A DNA stretch of 64,000 bases from Pseudonocardia sp. C8 (GCF_014267175.1 NZ_JACMTR010000002.1:3373501-3437500); one strand, 5' to 3'. Shown: positions 17,804-28,607, numbered from the stretch's first letter. Notes: generated by a model from the sequence alone, not told the origin. Translations and numbers: made by a program.

Positions 17804-19114
17804 TCAGCAGTCGCGGCCGCTGTTGATGCAGTCCGCCGCCGCACGGGCCCGTTCCTCGGGGAGCAGGCTCTGGAAGTTCCCGTGGTCGGTCTTCGGGCTG
17901 TGCTGCTGCTCGGGGAACGTGTCCATCGCGAACGACCGACCGGCGGGCTGGTCGTAGGTCAGCGTCATCCGCAGCTGCGGGATGGCCACGCGACCGTCCG
18001 CGCACCGCCCGTCGGACTCCGGGAACACGACGGCGTCGTTCTCGGCGTTCGAGCGCAGGTTCTCGCCGTCCCAGCAGCTCGGGAAGTCCAGGAACCGCAT
18101 CAGCTTGCTGCCCGACGGGCAGATCGGGTACTTGCCCGTGGTCCGGTCGGTGAAACCGCTGCAGGTCCACTTGGACACGACGTCCTCGTCGCCGTTCGTC
18201 TTCGCCTTCGCGTCACCGGTGATCATCCGCAGCCCCTGCGGCATCGGTTCGGTCGCCTGTCCCGGATGCCCGTGGAAGGTCATCTGCGCCGAGGTCGGTG
18301 TCAGGATCGAGCCGACGTTTCCGTCCTTGCCGCCACCGTCGGCGTTCGCGTCGTCACCGACCCCGTTCAGGTCGCGGACGACCGGCCAGTAGAACGTCGA
18401 CCTGTCACCGTTGGTGCAGGAGGTGTCGCCGGCCTCGAGGCTGTCGTCGTCGGAGAAAGCGTCGGTCGTGGTGTTGCCCACGTAGTCGTGGACGTGCTGG
18501 GCACCGTTCCGCTTGCCCGGGGCCGCCTGGTAGTTGTCGGAGTTGCGGTGGTCGCTGGTGCCGCACTCCGAGGTGAAGGTGCCACCGGCGAACACCCCGC
18601 CCTTGCCGGCCGGGCCGCTCCCCGGCTCCACGTCGGTGATGTCGACGAAATCGTCGGCGGCCGGTGGCGCCGCCTCGTCCCGGCCGGGGAACTGCTCGTC
18701 GTCACCCTGGCCCGCGCCGTCGTCCTGGTCCTGGTCGCCGCCCTGGTTCTGGTCGCCGCCCTGGCCCTGGTCGCCGCCCTGGCCCTGGTCGCCGCCCTGG
18801 CTCTGATCGCCACCCTGGCCCTGATCGCCACCCTGGCCCTGATCGCCACCCTGGCCCTGGTCGCCACCCTGGTCGGCGGCCTCCGGGTCCGAACCGTCCC
18901 CGGACGCGCCGTCCTCGGTGCCCGACCCGAGCAGGCCGCCGACTTCCCCGGTCGTGGAGTCCCGCGCGGAACCGGAGCCGTCGGCGGGCGCCGTCCCACC
19001 GAAGGCCACGGCTGCGGTGCACACGAGCAACGCGACCACGGCGGCGGCCAGGCGTACCGGTCTGGCGAGCAGGGGTACCGGTCTGATGATGCGGTGCCGA
19101 CCATGTCGGGGCAT
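17804..19114 (-). CDS. Secreted DUF1996 protein with GGDQGQ repeats
   Basis: A 436-residue exported protein of the DUF1996 family, found in fungi and actinobacteria; its function is not established. Residues 1 to about 38 form a signal peptide: basic start, then VRLAAAVVALLVCTAAVAF. Residues 81 to 130 are about eight copies of GGDQGQ, with S or N at some positions, and an Asp/Glu-rich linker follows to about residue 150. The DUF1996 domain fills about 160 to 415, with characteristic HVHDYVGN, FYWPVVRDLNG and CWDGENL. Several paired Cys suggest disulfides. ATG at 19114 has GAGGAGG 7 nt upstream. Confidence 0.9.
   Translation of the reverse strand: MPRHGRHRIIRPVPLLARPVRLAAAVVALLVCTAAVAFGGTAPADGSGSARDSTTGEVGGLLGSGTEDGASGDGSDPEAADQGGDQGQGGDQGQGGDQGQGGDQSQGGDQGQGGDQGQGGDQNQGGDQDQDDGAGQGDDEQFPGRDEAAPPAADDFVDITDVEPGSGPAGKGGVFAGGTFTSECGTSDHRNSDNYQAAPGKRNGAQHVHDYVGNTTTDAFSDDDSLEAGDTSCTNGDRSTFYWPVVRDLNGVGDDANADGGGKDGNVGSILTPTSAQMTFHGHPGQATEPMPQGLRMITGDAKAKTNGDEDVVSKWTCSGFTDRTTGKYPICPSGSKLMRFLDFPSCWDGENLRSNAENDAVVFPESDGRCADGRVAIPQLRMTLTYDQPAGRSFAMDTFPEQQHSPKTDHGNFQSLLPEERARAAADCINSGRDC
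18725..18874 (-). repeat. 18-bp coding tandem repeat (GGDQGQ)
   Basis: About eight 18-nt units encode GGDQGQ with occasional S or N in place of G. The repeat is nearly perfect at nucleotide level, so it is likely to vary in copy number between strains. The product is a hydrophilic, acidic, flexible stalk between the signal peptide and the DUF1996 domain. Confidence 0.88.
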
Positions 19115-19756
19115 GGGCGAACCTCCTCGGTGTGTGGGCCCCGGGCATGCGGCACCCAGCGCCGATGGTGATCACCGGTGGTGGCCGTGCCGGGACGCGG
19201 GGAGCGCTTCGTTCCGCGGATCGCTGCGGTGCGGGGACACCGCTGCGTCCGTCAGGCGCGGCCACGCTAGGGAGCGGCCGGTGGCGCGGTGACGCTCCTG
19301 AGAGGGACCCTGCGGTGTCACCGGCGAGAGGTCGATGCTGCGCGATGAGCGACGCCGTGGCTGCGTCGGTCAGCGGTGTCGTGTGCTCCATTCGCCGATG
19401 CCGGTTCTCAGGCCGGCATGGCGGCGGGGCGCGACGGTCGGGCCCCGCACCACGGTCCGGGCCGGTGCGCGGGCCACGACCTCTGCGCGATCCGGACGCG
19501 GCGCCCACCCACCAGCTTCCTGTGAGTCGGACTGATCATCCGGAGGTATCCGCTGGACCGGTCGGAGCACCACGCCCCCACTCGTCGCCGGAGCGCCGCC
19601 GGACGGCGGTCGAGACGTCAAGGAACGCGCACCGGCCCCCGATCCGCTGCCTAGGGTCGATCCCGGTCGCGTCGCGGTCGCTCCCCCTCGTCCCCGGCGA
19701 CGCACCCCCGCACGGTGGCCGTCGCCCCCGGGACCCCCGACACGAAACAGACCCCG
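19115..19756. other. Intergenic region without recognised genes
   Basis: These 642 bases separate the divergent DUF1996 and membrane-protein genes. Open frames here have no family features and poor codon structure. TAGGGT at 19652-19657 could be a -10 box for the right-hand gene. I see no repeat or RNA gene. Confidence 0.45.
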
Positions 19757-20881
19757 ATGCTCCGACCTCGTCCAGCGTGTCCACGCGCTTCCCACCCCCG
19801 CCCCGTGCTCGCTGCGCCGGGCACCGCCGAGCCGCCGTCCACCGGACGGGCCGGGCCGGGCCCGTCACGGGTGGGGTTGCACGTCCTGCTCGCCGGACTG
19901 CCGTTGCTGTCGATCTCCGCGCACGTCTTCGGCCTGATGTCGATGAAGCTCTCCGCGGCGGTGCTGGTGATCCCCCTGGCCGCCGTGACGGCCACGCTGA
20001 CCGTGTTCGCGCCACACCCCGCTGACCGGGTCCTCGCCCACGGCCTGGGCTGGGGTGTGGTGGCCTGCGCGGTCTACGACGTCTTCCGGCTGGACACGGT
20101 GTACCTGCTCGGCCTGTGGGGAGACTTCATCCCCACCATGGGTACCTGGATCACCGGCCACCCCGACGGCCTGGGCGGTGCCGTGGTCGGTTACCTGTGG
20201 CGCTACCTCGGCGACGGCGGCGGGATCGGCATGACCTTCTTCGTCGTGGCGTCGATATGCGGGTTGCACCGGCGTTCGCGCGCCCGGGTCGTGCTCGTGG
20301 CGGTCGGCTTCGCGGTGGTTCCGGTCTGGGCCGGACTGATCGGCACGGTCGCGCTGGCGGCCCGCGGTGAGGAGCTCATGTTCCCGCTGACCCCGACGAC
20401 GGTGACGTTGTCGCTGATCGGCCATCTGATCTTCGGTGTGGTCCTCGGGCTGGGATTCTGGCGTTCGCGGGCCGTGCAGGCGCACTGGCCGTGGGAGCCG
20501 CTGCGGCCGCCGCGGTTCCGCGAAGTGATCCCGGCGGCCGCCGCACCGCGAGGGTCGTCGACAGCCGCGGCCCCTGTCACCGCCTCGCCGGCCGTGGTCC
20601 CGGCAGTCCCGCGTGCCGTGTCACCGGCTGCCGTTGTGGACGCGGTCCCACCGGCGCCTGCCACGGTGCTGCCGGGCGGTGATGCATCGGGGCCCGTCCG
20701 CATGCCCCGGCAGCGCACGTCGTCCACCCCACCTGCCGCGCGCACCCTCGACCCGGACACCTGGGCGCGGTGGCAGCGACGCCTGGAGACCGCCGAACCC
20801 GGACGCCGCGCGCATGCGGGCGGACCGTCCGGCCGGCCCGGCGCAGTCCTGCGTGAGTACCCCGCGCCGCGAGCGCGCTGA
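19757..20881 (+). CDS. Multi-pass membrane protein of unknown function
   Basis: No family was recognised. From about residue 40 there are at least six hydrophobic helices (for example VGLHVLLAGLPLLSISAHVF, GMTFFVVASICGL, VVLVAVGFAVVPVWAGLIG and LIGHLIFGVVLGLGFW), then a long Ala/Pro/Val-rich cytoplasmic or disordered tail of about 130 residues. The start is uncertain: ATG at 19757 is given (374 aa), but GTG at 19715 is in frame and neither has a clear Shine-Dalgarno sequence. The gene stands alone between two minus-strand genes. The GD-GGG segment between helices is distinctive but not diagnostic. Confidence 0.65.
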   Translation: MLRPRPACPRASHPRPVLAAPGTAEPPSTGRAGPGPSRVGLHVLLAGLPLLSISAHVFGLMSMKLSAAVLVIPLAAVTATLTVFAPHPADRVLAHGLGWGVVACAVYDVFRLDTVYLLGLWGDFIPTMGTWITGHPDGLGGAVVGYLWRYLGDGGGIGMTFFVVASICGLHRRSRARVVLVAVGFAVVPVWAGLIGTVALAARGEELMFPLTPTTVTLSLIGHLIFGVVLGLGFWRSRAVQAHWPWEPLRPPRFREVIPAAAAPRGSSTAAAPVTASPAVVPAVPRAVSPAAVVDAVPPAPATVLPGGDASGPVRMPRQRTSSTPPAARTLDPDTWARWQRRLETAEPGRRAHAGGPSGRPGAVLREYPAPRAR

Positions 20882-20917
20882 CGGCGCGGGATGCCGCCCC
20901 GGCCCGCGGTGGGGCCG

Positions 20918-21379
20918 TCACGCTCCCGGATCCGGCCCGAAGAACGCCCGCGCCGCCGGGTGGAACAGCAGCCCCAGCGCACCCAGCACCTCGGCCAGGT
21001 GCAGCCCGCGCAACCCGGCCGCGGCAAGCTCCGGCCCGGAGGCCGTGACCAGGAACTCGGCCGGCGAGGCCCCCGCCAGCAGCGCCGCCACCGGTTCGAC
21101 GACCAGCGACAGGGTCCCGAGCACGCCCAGCACCACCACGACCGTCCACCGGATCCCGTTCCGGCCGGTGCGCAGCAGCACCACCAGGACGGCGAGGACG
21201 AGGTAGGTGCCCGCCCGGCCGGCCAGCTCGGAACCGGTCGGCGGCGTCTCGGTGGCCAGCCGGACCAGTGCCTCGGCGAACCCGGCGAGGATCGCCCCCA
21301 GCCACAGCGCGACGCTGAGGGCCACGGCCGACGGCGGGGCGGGCCGCACGGCCGGGCGGGTCGCGGTGAGCGTGCTCAT
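20918..21379 (-). CDS. Small four-helix membrane protein of unknown function
   Basis: The 153-residue product has four hydrophobic stretches: AVALSVALWLGAILAGFAEA, GTYLVLAVLVVLLRTG, TVVVVLGVLGTLSLVVEP and LHLAEVLGALGLLFHPAARA. The layout resembles small actinobacterial integral-membrane proteins with no known role. ATG at 21379 is well supported, with GAGGAGG 6 nt upstream. It lies convergent to the preceding membrane-protein gene with 36 nt between stops. A regulator or transporter partner is not evident. Confidence 0.75.
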   Translation of the reverse strand: MSTLTATRPAVRPAPPSAVALSVALWLGAILAGFAEALVRLATETPPTGSELAGRAGTYLVLAVLVVLLRTGRNGIRWTVVVVLGVLGTLSLVVEPVAALLAGASPAEFLVTASGPELAAAGLRGLHLAEVLGALGLLFHPAARAFFGPDPGA

Positions 21380-21477
21380 GGCGGACCTCCTCGACGGCGG
21401 TCCGCCCAGCGTCGCCCCGTGCGGCCCGCCGGCACAGACGGCACTCCCCCGGCCGGAGGTGGGGCCAGCCCTACCCG

Positions 21478-21840
21478 TCAGCCGCCCGGAACCGGGGGCG
21501 GGCCGAGGATCTCCACCCCGAACTCGCCGGCGACGCGGGCCAGCTCCGCGACGTCCGGGGGCTCGGTGGCCGGCGGCGGGATCGTCAGGGACGGGGCCGG
21601 CTCGCCGGTGGCGAAGAAGAACCGGTCCAGCGCGCTGTTCGTGGACAGGGCCAGGAACCGGGCCTCGTCGGACTCGACGCAGAACGTGTGCGCGACGTCG
21701 CGCGGTGCCCACAGGAAGCTGCCGGGCTCGGCCCGGACGACGTCGTCGCCGACGTACACGGTGAGCTCACCGTCGAGGACGTAGAACGCCTCGTCCTCGC
21801 GGGCGTGCCGGTGCTTCGGCGGGGCGTAGCCCCGCCGGGC
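21478..21840 (-). pseudogene. Cupin protein, 5' end deleted
   Basis: A cupin barrel is recognisable from GYAPPKHRHAREDEAFYVL (metal ligands H-x-H and E) through VAHTFCVESDE, with a C-terminal tail to GPPPVPGG. Homology stops abruptly upstream of the glycine at 21829-21831: the N-terminal residues, start codon and ribosome site are missing, and the frame runs on into sequence antisense to a PIN-domain fragment. About 118 residues of a protein usually near 150 to 170 remain. A start codon further upstream in the fused frame cannot be excluded, but nothing supports it. Confidence 0.72.
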
Positions 21841-22224
21841 TCGCGGCCGGCGCGGTCGCAGCGGTTGACCAGCGGGACCCGCGACCGTGCCCTGTTCCCG
21901 GACGGGTACAGCCTGACGGCCGGCATCGGGTCGGTGCTCCTCCTGCCGGAGGTGCTCGCGAAGCCGATGCGGGAAGGTCGCTCCGACGAGGTCACCGCGC
22001 TCGCCGGGCTGCTCAGCAGGCTCCAGCTCCGGTCCGTGGATCCGGTCACGGCCGAGGTCGCCACCTCGCTCGCCGTCGCCTACCGGCTCCGGACGGCCGA
22101 CGCGGCGCACCTCGCGACCGCCGTCGTCGCGGGCGCGGACCGGTTCGTCACGAACGACCGGCGGGACCTCGGTTCACGGATCGCGGAGATCGCGGTCGTG
22201 TATCCGGACGAGCTAGCCGGATGA
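21841..22224 (+). pseudogene. PIN-domain (VapC-like) toxin, 5' end deleted
   Basis: The reading frame ends in a clear PIN-domain C-terminal part: SVLLLPEVLAKPMREG, LQLRSVDPVTAEVA, RLRTADAAHLATAVVAGADRFVTNDRRDL. This has three of the usual acidic residues, but the opening strand with the first catalytic Asp (as in VLDTS) is absent. Homology begins near 21880 with no start or ribosome site; a TTG at 21865 is in frame. No antitoxin gene is adjacent. It abuts the truncated cupin head to head, so a single deletion or inversion could have created both remnants. Confidence 0.7.
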
Positions 22225-22289
22225 CCCCGGCCCGCCGGCGGGCGGCCCCGGCGGCCCCGCTGCGCGCGCATCCCGGTGCTCGCCGGGTG

Positions 22290-22916
22290 TCAGCCGGCCC
22301 GCACCATGTCCACGAACAGCGCGTGCACCCGCCGGTCCCCGGTCAGCTCCGGGTGGAACGACGTCGCCAGCACCGGCCCCTGCCGGACGGCGACGGCCCG
22401 CCCGGCGGCCTCCCCCGCCGACCGGCCGTCGCTGGTGACGTGCGGGACGGCGGCGAGCACGTCGACGTCGCCGCCGGTCTTCTCGACCCACGGCGCCCGG
22501 ATGAACACCGCATGGATCGGGCCGCCGTCGAGGCCGTCGAGGTCGAGGTCGGTCTCGAACGAGTCGACCTGGCGGCCGAACGCGTTGCGCCGCACGACGA
22601 CGTCCAGGCCGCCGAGCTGGTGCTGGTCCGGGCGTCCGTCGAGGATCTCCCCGGCCAGCAGGATCATCCCGGCGCACGAGCCGTAGGCGGGCAGGCCGGC
22701 GCGGAGCCGCGCGCGCAGCGGTTCGAGCAGCTCGAAGGCGTCGAGCAGCTTCGACATCGTGGTCGACTCGCCCCCGGGGAGCACGATGCCGTCCACGGCG
22801 TCCAGCTCGGCGGGGCGGCGGACCGGCACCGCCGTCGCGCCGGCAGCGGTGAGCGCGGCCACGTGCTCGCGGACGTTGCCCTGCAGGGCCAGCACACCGA
22901 CGGTCGGGGAGGACAT
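22290..22916 (-). CDS. pdxT: Pyridoxal 5'-phosphate synthase glutaminase subunit PdxT
   Basis: PdxT hydrolyses glutamine and channels ammonia to PdxS in the DXP-independent pyridoxal phosphate pathway. The class I glutaminase triad is visible: C81 in YGSCAGMI, and H188 and E190 in [17 protein letters not shown] and [14 protein letters not shown] are family signatures. The protein is 208 residues. ATG at 22916 gives the usual N-terminus, though its GGAGG is only about 1 nt away, which is closer than normal. Its partner pdxS is about 17 kb away at 39702-40619, an unusual separation. Confidence 0.95.
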   Translation of the reverse strand: MSSPTVGVLALQGNVREHVAALTAAGATAVPVRRPAELDAVDGIVLPGGESTTMSKLLDAFELLEPLRARLRAGLPAYGSCAGMILLAGEILDGRPDQHQLGGLDVVVRRNAFGRQVDSFETDLDLDGLDGGPIHAVFIRAPWVEKTGGDVDVLAAVPHVTSDGRSAGEAAGRAVAVRQGPVLATSFHPELTGDRRVHALFVDMVRAG

Positions 22917-23093
22917 GCCTCCAGGGTAGCCGCGTCCCACCTGCTCAGAACGTCCCCGCCGGGGGTGAGCCCACCCACCCGCCGGCGGGGGTCGGGTCAC
23001 CCCCGGACACGCCGCGGGCCGACTCCGACAGATGAGTTCCGCCGTCGCCGACGGTCCCCACCCCGACACGACACCGCACCCGAGGAGCGCCCC

Positions 23094-23672
23094 ATGGCCG
23101 TCACCTACACGTTCGACGTCTTCTCCAGCCTCGACGGCTTCGGCGCCGCGAGCGGCAGCTGGACCGGCTACTGGGGCAAGCAGGGCCCCGAGCTGCTCGA
23201 CCACCGCCTGGCCCTCTACGGCGAGGAGCAGCGGATGGTCTTCGGCGCGACCACCCACCGGGCGTTCGCGCAGATGCTCGCGGAGAGCACCGAGGACTCC
23301 GACGTGCGGGACCCCTGGGTCACCCGGATGGTGAACCTGCCGGCGACCGTCGTGTCGACCACCCTGGAGGAGCCGCTCGACTGGCCGGACGCCACCGTCG
23401 CGAAGGGTGACGCCGTCGACGTCGTCGCCCGGCTCAAGGAGGAGTCCGCGGTGCCGCTGCGCTCGCACGGCAGCCTGTCGATGAACCGGGCGCTGATGGC
23501 CGCCGGGCTGGTCGACCGCGTCCAGGTGACGCTCTTCCCGGTGATCACCGGCCGGTCCGGGGTGGACCCGATCTTCCGGGGTGCGGACGACTTCGACCTC
23601 GAGCTGATCGAGCAGCGGACCCTCGACGGCCACACCCAGGAGCTCGTCTACCGGCCCACCCTGCACTCCTGA
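23094..23672 (+). CDS. Dihydrofolate reductase/RibD C-terminal family protein
   Basis: The 192-residue protein begins [18 protein letters not shown] and has [23 protein letters not shown] and [17 protein letters not shown], the pattern of the RibD C-terminal domain, a reductase fold related to dihydrofolate reductase. Stand-alone members are common in actinobacteria and their substrates are mostly unknown; they are not the folate enzyme. ATG at 23094 has GAGGAG about 7 nt upstream. It stands alone, converging on the malic enzyme gene with 37 nt between stops. Confidence 0.88.
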   Translation: MAVTYTFDVFSSLDGFGAASGSWTGYWGKQGPELLDHRLALYGEEQRMVFGATTHRAFAQMLAESTEDSDVRDPWVTRMVNLPATVVSTTLEEPLDWPDATVAKGDAVDVVARLKEESAVPLRSHGSLSMNRALMAAGLVDRVQVTLFPVITGRSGVDPIFRGADDFDLELIEQRTLDGHTQELVYRPTLHS

Positions 23673-23709
23673 GCAGGATCAGCACCGAGGTTCGTTCCGC
23701 AAGCTCCTC

Positions 23710-25116
<1,407 letters not shown>

Positions 25117-25225
25117 GAACCGGGACAGTACCGCCGGCCGCGGTGCCGCGGCGGGACGACCGGGGTTGCGCACCCGGGAGCCAGGGGTGTGTGATCCAGG
25201 ACACGTCGTCGGGAGGTGGTCGCCA

Positions 25226-27319
25226 ATGGCCGTCAAGGCTGATCGCACGCGGGCCAGGGCGGCCGGGTACGCCGCCGTCACGGATCCGCAGCTGGTCCGC
25301 AACGTCGCACTGGTGGGGCCCTCCGGGAGCGGGAAGACGACGCTCGCCGAGGCCCTCCTCGCCCACACGGGCACGATCCCCCGGGCCGGATCGGTCACCG
25401 AGGGCAGCACGGTCTGCGACCACGACCCGGCCGCCACCCGCCAGCAGCGCTCGGTCGGGATCGCGGTCGCGCCACTGGAGTGGAACGGGATCACCGTCAA
25501 CCTCGTCGACACCCCCGGCTACGGCGACTACCTCGGCGGGCTGCGGGCCGGCCTGCGCGCGGCCGACGCGGCGCTGTTCGTGGTACCGGCCGGTCAGGGC
25601 CGCGACGGCACCCTCGAACCCGGCACGGTCGCGCTGTGGGAGGAGTGCGCCGAGGCCGGGATCCCGCGCGCGGTGGTCGTCGGCCGCTGCGACGCCGACC
25701 CGGCCGACGTGCAGGCGACCATGCAGGCCTGCCGGGAGTCGTTCGGCGAGGCCGTCGTGCCCTGCTACCTCCCGCTGCGCGCCGACGACGGCACGCCGAC
25801 CGGGCTGTACGGCCTGCTCACCCAGACCCCGGAGGGCGCGGCGCCGGCGGACGCCGCGCAGGCCCGCTCGGTGCTCATCGAGGGGATCATCGAGCAGTCC
25901 GAGGACGAGGAGCTGATGGAGCGCTACGTCGCCGGGGACGACGTCGGCGTCGCGACGCTGATCGACGACCTCGAGACGGCGGTCGCGCGCGGCGGGCTGC
26001 ACCCGCTCGTCCCGGTCGACGCGGCCGGCGGCACCGGCCTCGACGCCCTCCTGGAGATCGTCACCCGCGCGTTCCCGGCCCCGCCGGAGCGCCCGCTGCC
26101 GGCGAGCACCGAACCGGGGCGTCCACCGCTGCAGGCCGACCCGGACGGCCCGCTGGTGGCCGAGGTGGTGCACACCGGGGCCGACCCCTACGTCGGCCGG
26201 ATCTGCCTGGTCCGGGTGTTCAGCGGCACGCTGCGCCCGGAGACGACGGTGCACGTCGGCGGCCCGCTCCCGGCGCCGCGCAGCAGCCCGGAGGAGCCGC
26301 ACGAGCTCGACGAGCGGATCGGGCACGTGTACTCGCCGCTCGGCGGGACGCTGCGGGAGACCGAGGGCTGCGTCGCCGGCGACCTCTGCGCCGTGACCCG
26401 GCTGGAGGCCGCGGTCGGCGACACGCTGTCCGATCCGACCGACCCGGTGCACCTGGTGCCGTGGCCGCGGCCGGAACCGCTGCTGCCCGTCGCGGTCGTC
26501 GCGCACACCCCCGCCGACGAGGACGCCGTCGCCCGCGGCCTGGCCCGGCTCATCGCGACCGATCCGGGGCTGCGGCTCGAACGCGACCCCGACACCCGCC
26601 AGACGGTGCTCTGGTGCGCCGGGGAGGCGCACGCCGACGTCGCGCTCGGCCGGCTCCGCGACGCCGGGGCGCAGGTCGACGTCGAGGACGTCCGGGTCGC
26701 GTTCCGGGTCACCCTGGCCGGCTCCGGCCGGGTCACCGGCCGCCACGTCAAGCAGTCCGGCGGGCACGGCCAGTTCGCGGTGTGCCACGTCGAGTTCGCG
26801 CCGCGACCGGGCGGGGCCGGCATCGAGTTCACCTCCGCCGTGGTCGGTGGCGCGGTCCCGACCCAGTACGTGCCGAGCGTGCAGAAGGGAATCCTGGCCC
26901 AGGCCGAGCGCGGGCTGCCGGTCACCGACGGCGGGGAGGCGTACCCGGTCGTCGACTTCGCCGCGACGCTGGTCGACGGGAAGGCGCACAGCGTCGACTC
27001 CTCCGACGCCGCGTTCCAGACCGCGGGGGCGCTGGCGCTGCGGGCGGCCGCGGAGACGTGCGGGCTGAAGCTGCTCGAACCGGTCGACGAGGTCCGCATC
27101 CGGATCCTCGACGAGCATCTCGGCGCCGTGCTCGGCGACGTGTCCGGGCGCCGGGGCAAGGTGCTGGGCACCGACCCGGACGGGACCGGGCACACCCTCG
27201 TCCGCGCCGAGGTGCCGCGCACCGAGCTGCTCCGGCACGCCGTGGACCTGCGCGGGCTGACCGCGGGCACGGCCGTGGCGACCCGGGCGTTCGCGCGTTA
27301 CGCGGTCCGCCCGACCTGA
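25226..27319 (+). CDS. Elongation factor G-like protein EF-G2
   Basis: This 697-residue translational GTPase has the EF-G domain order but belongs to the actinobacterial EF-G2 group (relatives of Rv0120c), whose role is unclear and which does not replace EF-G in known cases. The P-loop is GPSGSGKT (31-38), not the usual GHVDAGKT, G3 is DTPGYGD (from D95), and the G4 NKxD motif is replaced by GRCD (153-156), which should weaken guanine specificity. Domain IV residues (SGGHGQFAVCHVEF) are present. ATG at 25226 has GGGAGGTGG about 6 nt upstream. It is divergent from the malic enzyme gene. Confidence 0.92.
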   Translation: MAVKADRTRARAAGYAAVTDPQLVRNVALVGPSGSGKTTLAEALLAHTGTIPRAGSVTEGSTVCDHDPAATRQQRSVGIAVAPLEWNGITVNLVDTPGYGDYLGGLRAGLRAADAALFVVPAGQGRDGTLEPGTVALWEECAEAGIPRAVVVGRCDADPADVQATMQACRESFGEAVVPCYLPLRADDGTPTGLYGLLTQTPEGAAPADAAQARSVLIEGIIEQSEDEELMERYVAGDDVGVATLIDDLETAVARGGLHPLVPVDAAGGTGLDALLEIVTRAFPAPPERPLPASTEPGRPPLQADPDGPLVAEVVHTGADPYVGRICLVRVFSGTLRPETTVHVGGPLPAPRSSPEEPHELDERIGHVYSPLGGTLRETEGCVAGDLCAVTRLEAAVGDTLSDPTDPVHLVPWPRPEPLLPVAVVAHTPADEDAVARGLARLIATDPGLRLERDPDTRQTVLWCAGEAHADVALGRLRDAGAQVDVEDVRVAFRVTLAGSGRVTGRHVKQSGGHGQFAVCHVEFAPRPGGAGIEFTSAVVGGAVPTQYVPSVQKGILAQAERGLPVTDGGEAYPVVDFAATLVDGKAHSVDSSDAAFQTAGALALRAAAETCGLKLLEPVDEVRIRILDEHLGAVLGDVSGRRGKVLGTDPDGTGHTLVRAEVPRTELLRHAVDLRGLTAGTAVATRAFARYAVRPT

Positions 27320-27335
27320 CCCCCGTGGCCCGGGC

Positions 27336-28601
27336 TCAGCCGTCGCTGATCCGGGGCAGCTGGTCGGTCTCGGCGTCGGCGACGGCCATCTTGGCCGCCG
27401 AGTCGGTCGGCGCCCGGCCGCCGAGCGCCGCGAGCGCGGCCTCGTTGCCGGCGTCGGCCCCGGCCCGCTCCGACAGCAGCCAGCGCACCTCGAGCAGGTC
27501 GCAGTACGCCTGCACCTCCGACCCGACCCCGCCGAGCGCCCGGTGCGCCGCGCGCATCCCCGGCTCCAGGCAGTGGTCGACCCAGCTGCGCGCGGCCGCC
27601 CGCTCGGACACGTCCTGCCCGGTCCGCCGGCGCATCCACTCGCGGTGCGCGTTCAGGTCACCGAGCAGGATCCGGGCCTGCCCCTCCCCCACCTCGACGC
27701 CGGTGAGCCTGCGGAGCTGCGCGGAGTGGTAGTTCCGGTCGCCGACGGCGATCTGCAGCCGGGAGCGGCCGTCGCCGACCGGCTGCAGCGCGACCTCGTC
27801 GACGGCGAACCCGAGGTCGTTGAGCTCGCGGATCGCGGCTTCCACCCGGTAGCGGTCGTCGAAGGGGAACTCCGGTGCGGCGTGCAGGGCGTCCCACAGC
27901 TGCCGGTACCGCTCGGGCAGCGCGGTGGCCTCGTCGATGAGCTGCGGGACGATCTCCGGCGGGCGTTCCAGCGCCGTCGCGAGGTCGATCATCCCGGCGG
28001 CGACGTTCTCGACCAGGATCGACAGGTCGTGCTCGCGCTGGCCGTCGGAGAGCCCGCCCGGGTGGATCTCGCTGGTCTCGGCGTCCACCAGGTAGGCCTG
28101 CAGGATCTGGCCGTCCCGGGCGAACAGCGTGTTGTTCAGCGAGCAGTCGCCCCAGAACACACCGTGCCGGTGCAGGTCGACCAGCAGCGAGACCATCGCG
28201 TCGAACAGCCGGGCCCGGTGGCGGGGCCGGTTCGGCGGCAGCCGCATGAACAGCCGCCGGTACTGCCAGGACCCGTCGAGGAAGCGGGTCACCAGGATCG
28301 CGGTGTCGTGGCCGGGCTGGTTCACCAGTCCTGCCGCGCGCACCGCCGGCAGGCACCCGTCCTCGAGCCGGCGCAGCACGTCGTACTCGCGGCGGGCGAT
28401 CCGCTCCGGGAGGTCCTTCAGCGCCCACAGCGCGCCGTCGGCCTCGACGAACCTGACGAGGTGCCGGCTCGGGCCGACCTCGACGTCGCGCAGCGGGACC
28501 TCGGTCTCGTCCCATTCGGCCAGCGGCAGGTCCCACGGCAGCGCGATCAGTTCCGGACCGGGGCTGCGCAGGACGACCTCGGGCGGCCGCGACGTGGCCA
28601 T
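27336..28601 (-). CDS. DUF4032 kinase-like protein
   Basis: A 421-residue protein of the DUF4032 family, common in actinobacteria, with an N-terminal region like lipopolysaccharide kinases. Kinase-type landmarks are visible: ALKDLP with K62, HRHGVFWGDCSLNN as a catalytic-loop analogue (D152, N156/N157) and LVDAETSE with D173 as the metal-binding Asp. The C-terminal DUF4032 part runs from about 225 to 400. Substrate unknown. ATG at 28601 lies 6 nt after the lacI stop, and GTGAGC at the stop is the only ribosome-site candidate, so translation probably depends on lacI. This links it to control of the trehalose importer (inference). Confidence 0.85.
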   Translation of the reverse strand: MATSRPPEVVLRSPGPELIALPWDLPLAEWDETEVPLRDVEVGPSRHLVRFVEADGALWALKDLPERIARREYDVLRRLEDGCLPAVRAAGLVNQPGHDTAILVTRFLDGSWQYRRLFMRLPPNRPRHRARLFDAMVSLLVDLHRHGVFWGDCSLNNTLFARDGQILQAYLVDAETSEIHPGGLSDGQREHDLSILVENVAAGMIDLATALERPPEIVPQLIDEATALPERYRQLWDALHAAPEFPFDDRYRVEAAIRELNDLGFAVDEVALQPVGDGRSRLQIAVGDRNYHSAQLRRLTGVEVGEGQARILLGDLNAHREWMRRRTGQDVSERAAARSWVDHCLEPGMRAAHRALGGVGSEVQAYCDLLEVRWLLSERAGADAGNEAALAALGGRAPTDSAAKMAVADAETDQLPRISDG

Positions 28602-28607
28602 GTCAGC

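Noticed and set aside
19332..20025. Overlapping open frame to the left of the 19.8-kb membrane protein gene
   Set aside because: Composition is dominated by Arg and Pro without hydrophobic or domain structure, and it shares the region with the membrane protein gene in another frame.
21478..22224. Integrated element around the PIN fragment
   Set aside because: No integrase, transposase, attachment repeats or other mobile-element genes flank the remnants.
25170..25215. CRP/GlxR site TGTGATCCAGGACACG before EF-G2
   Set aside because: Only the left half matches the consensus; the right half has several mismatches, so it is below what I would call a site.
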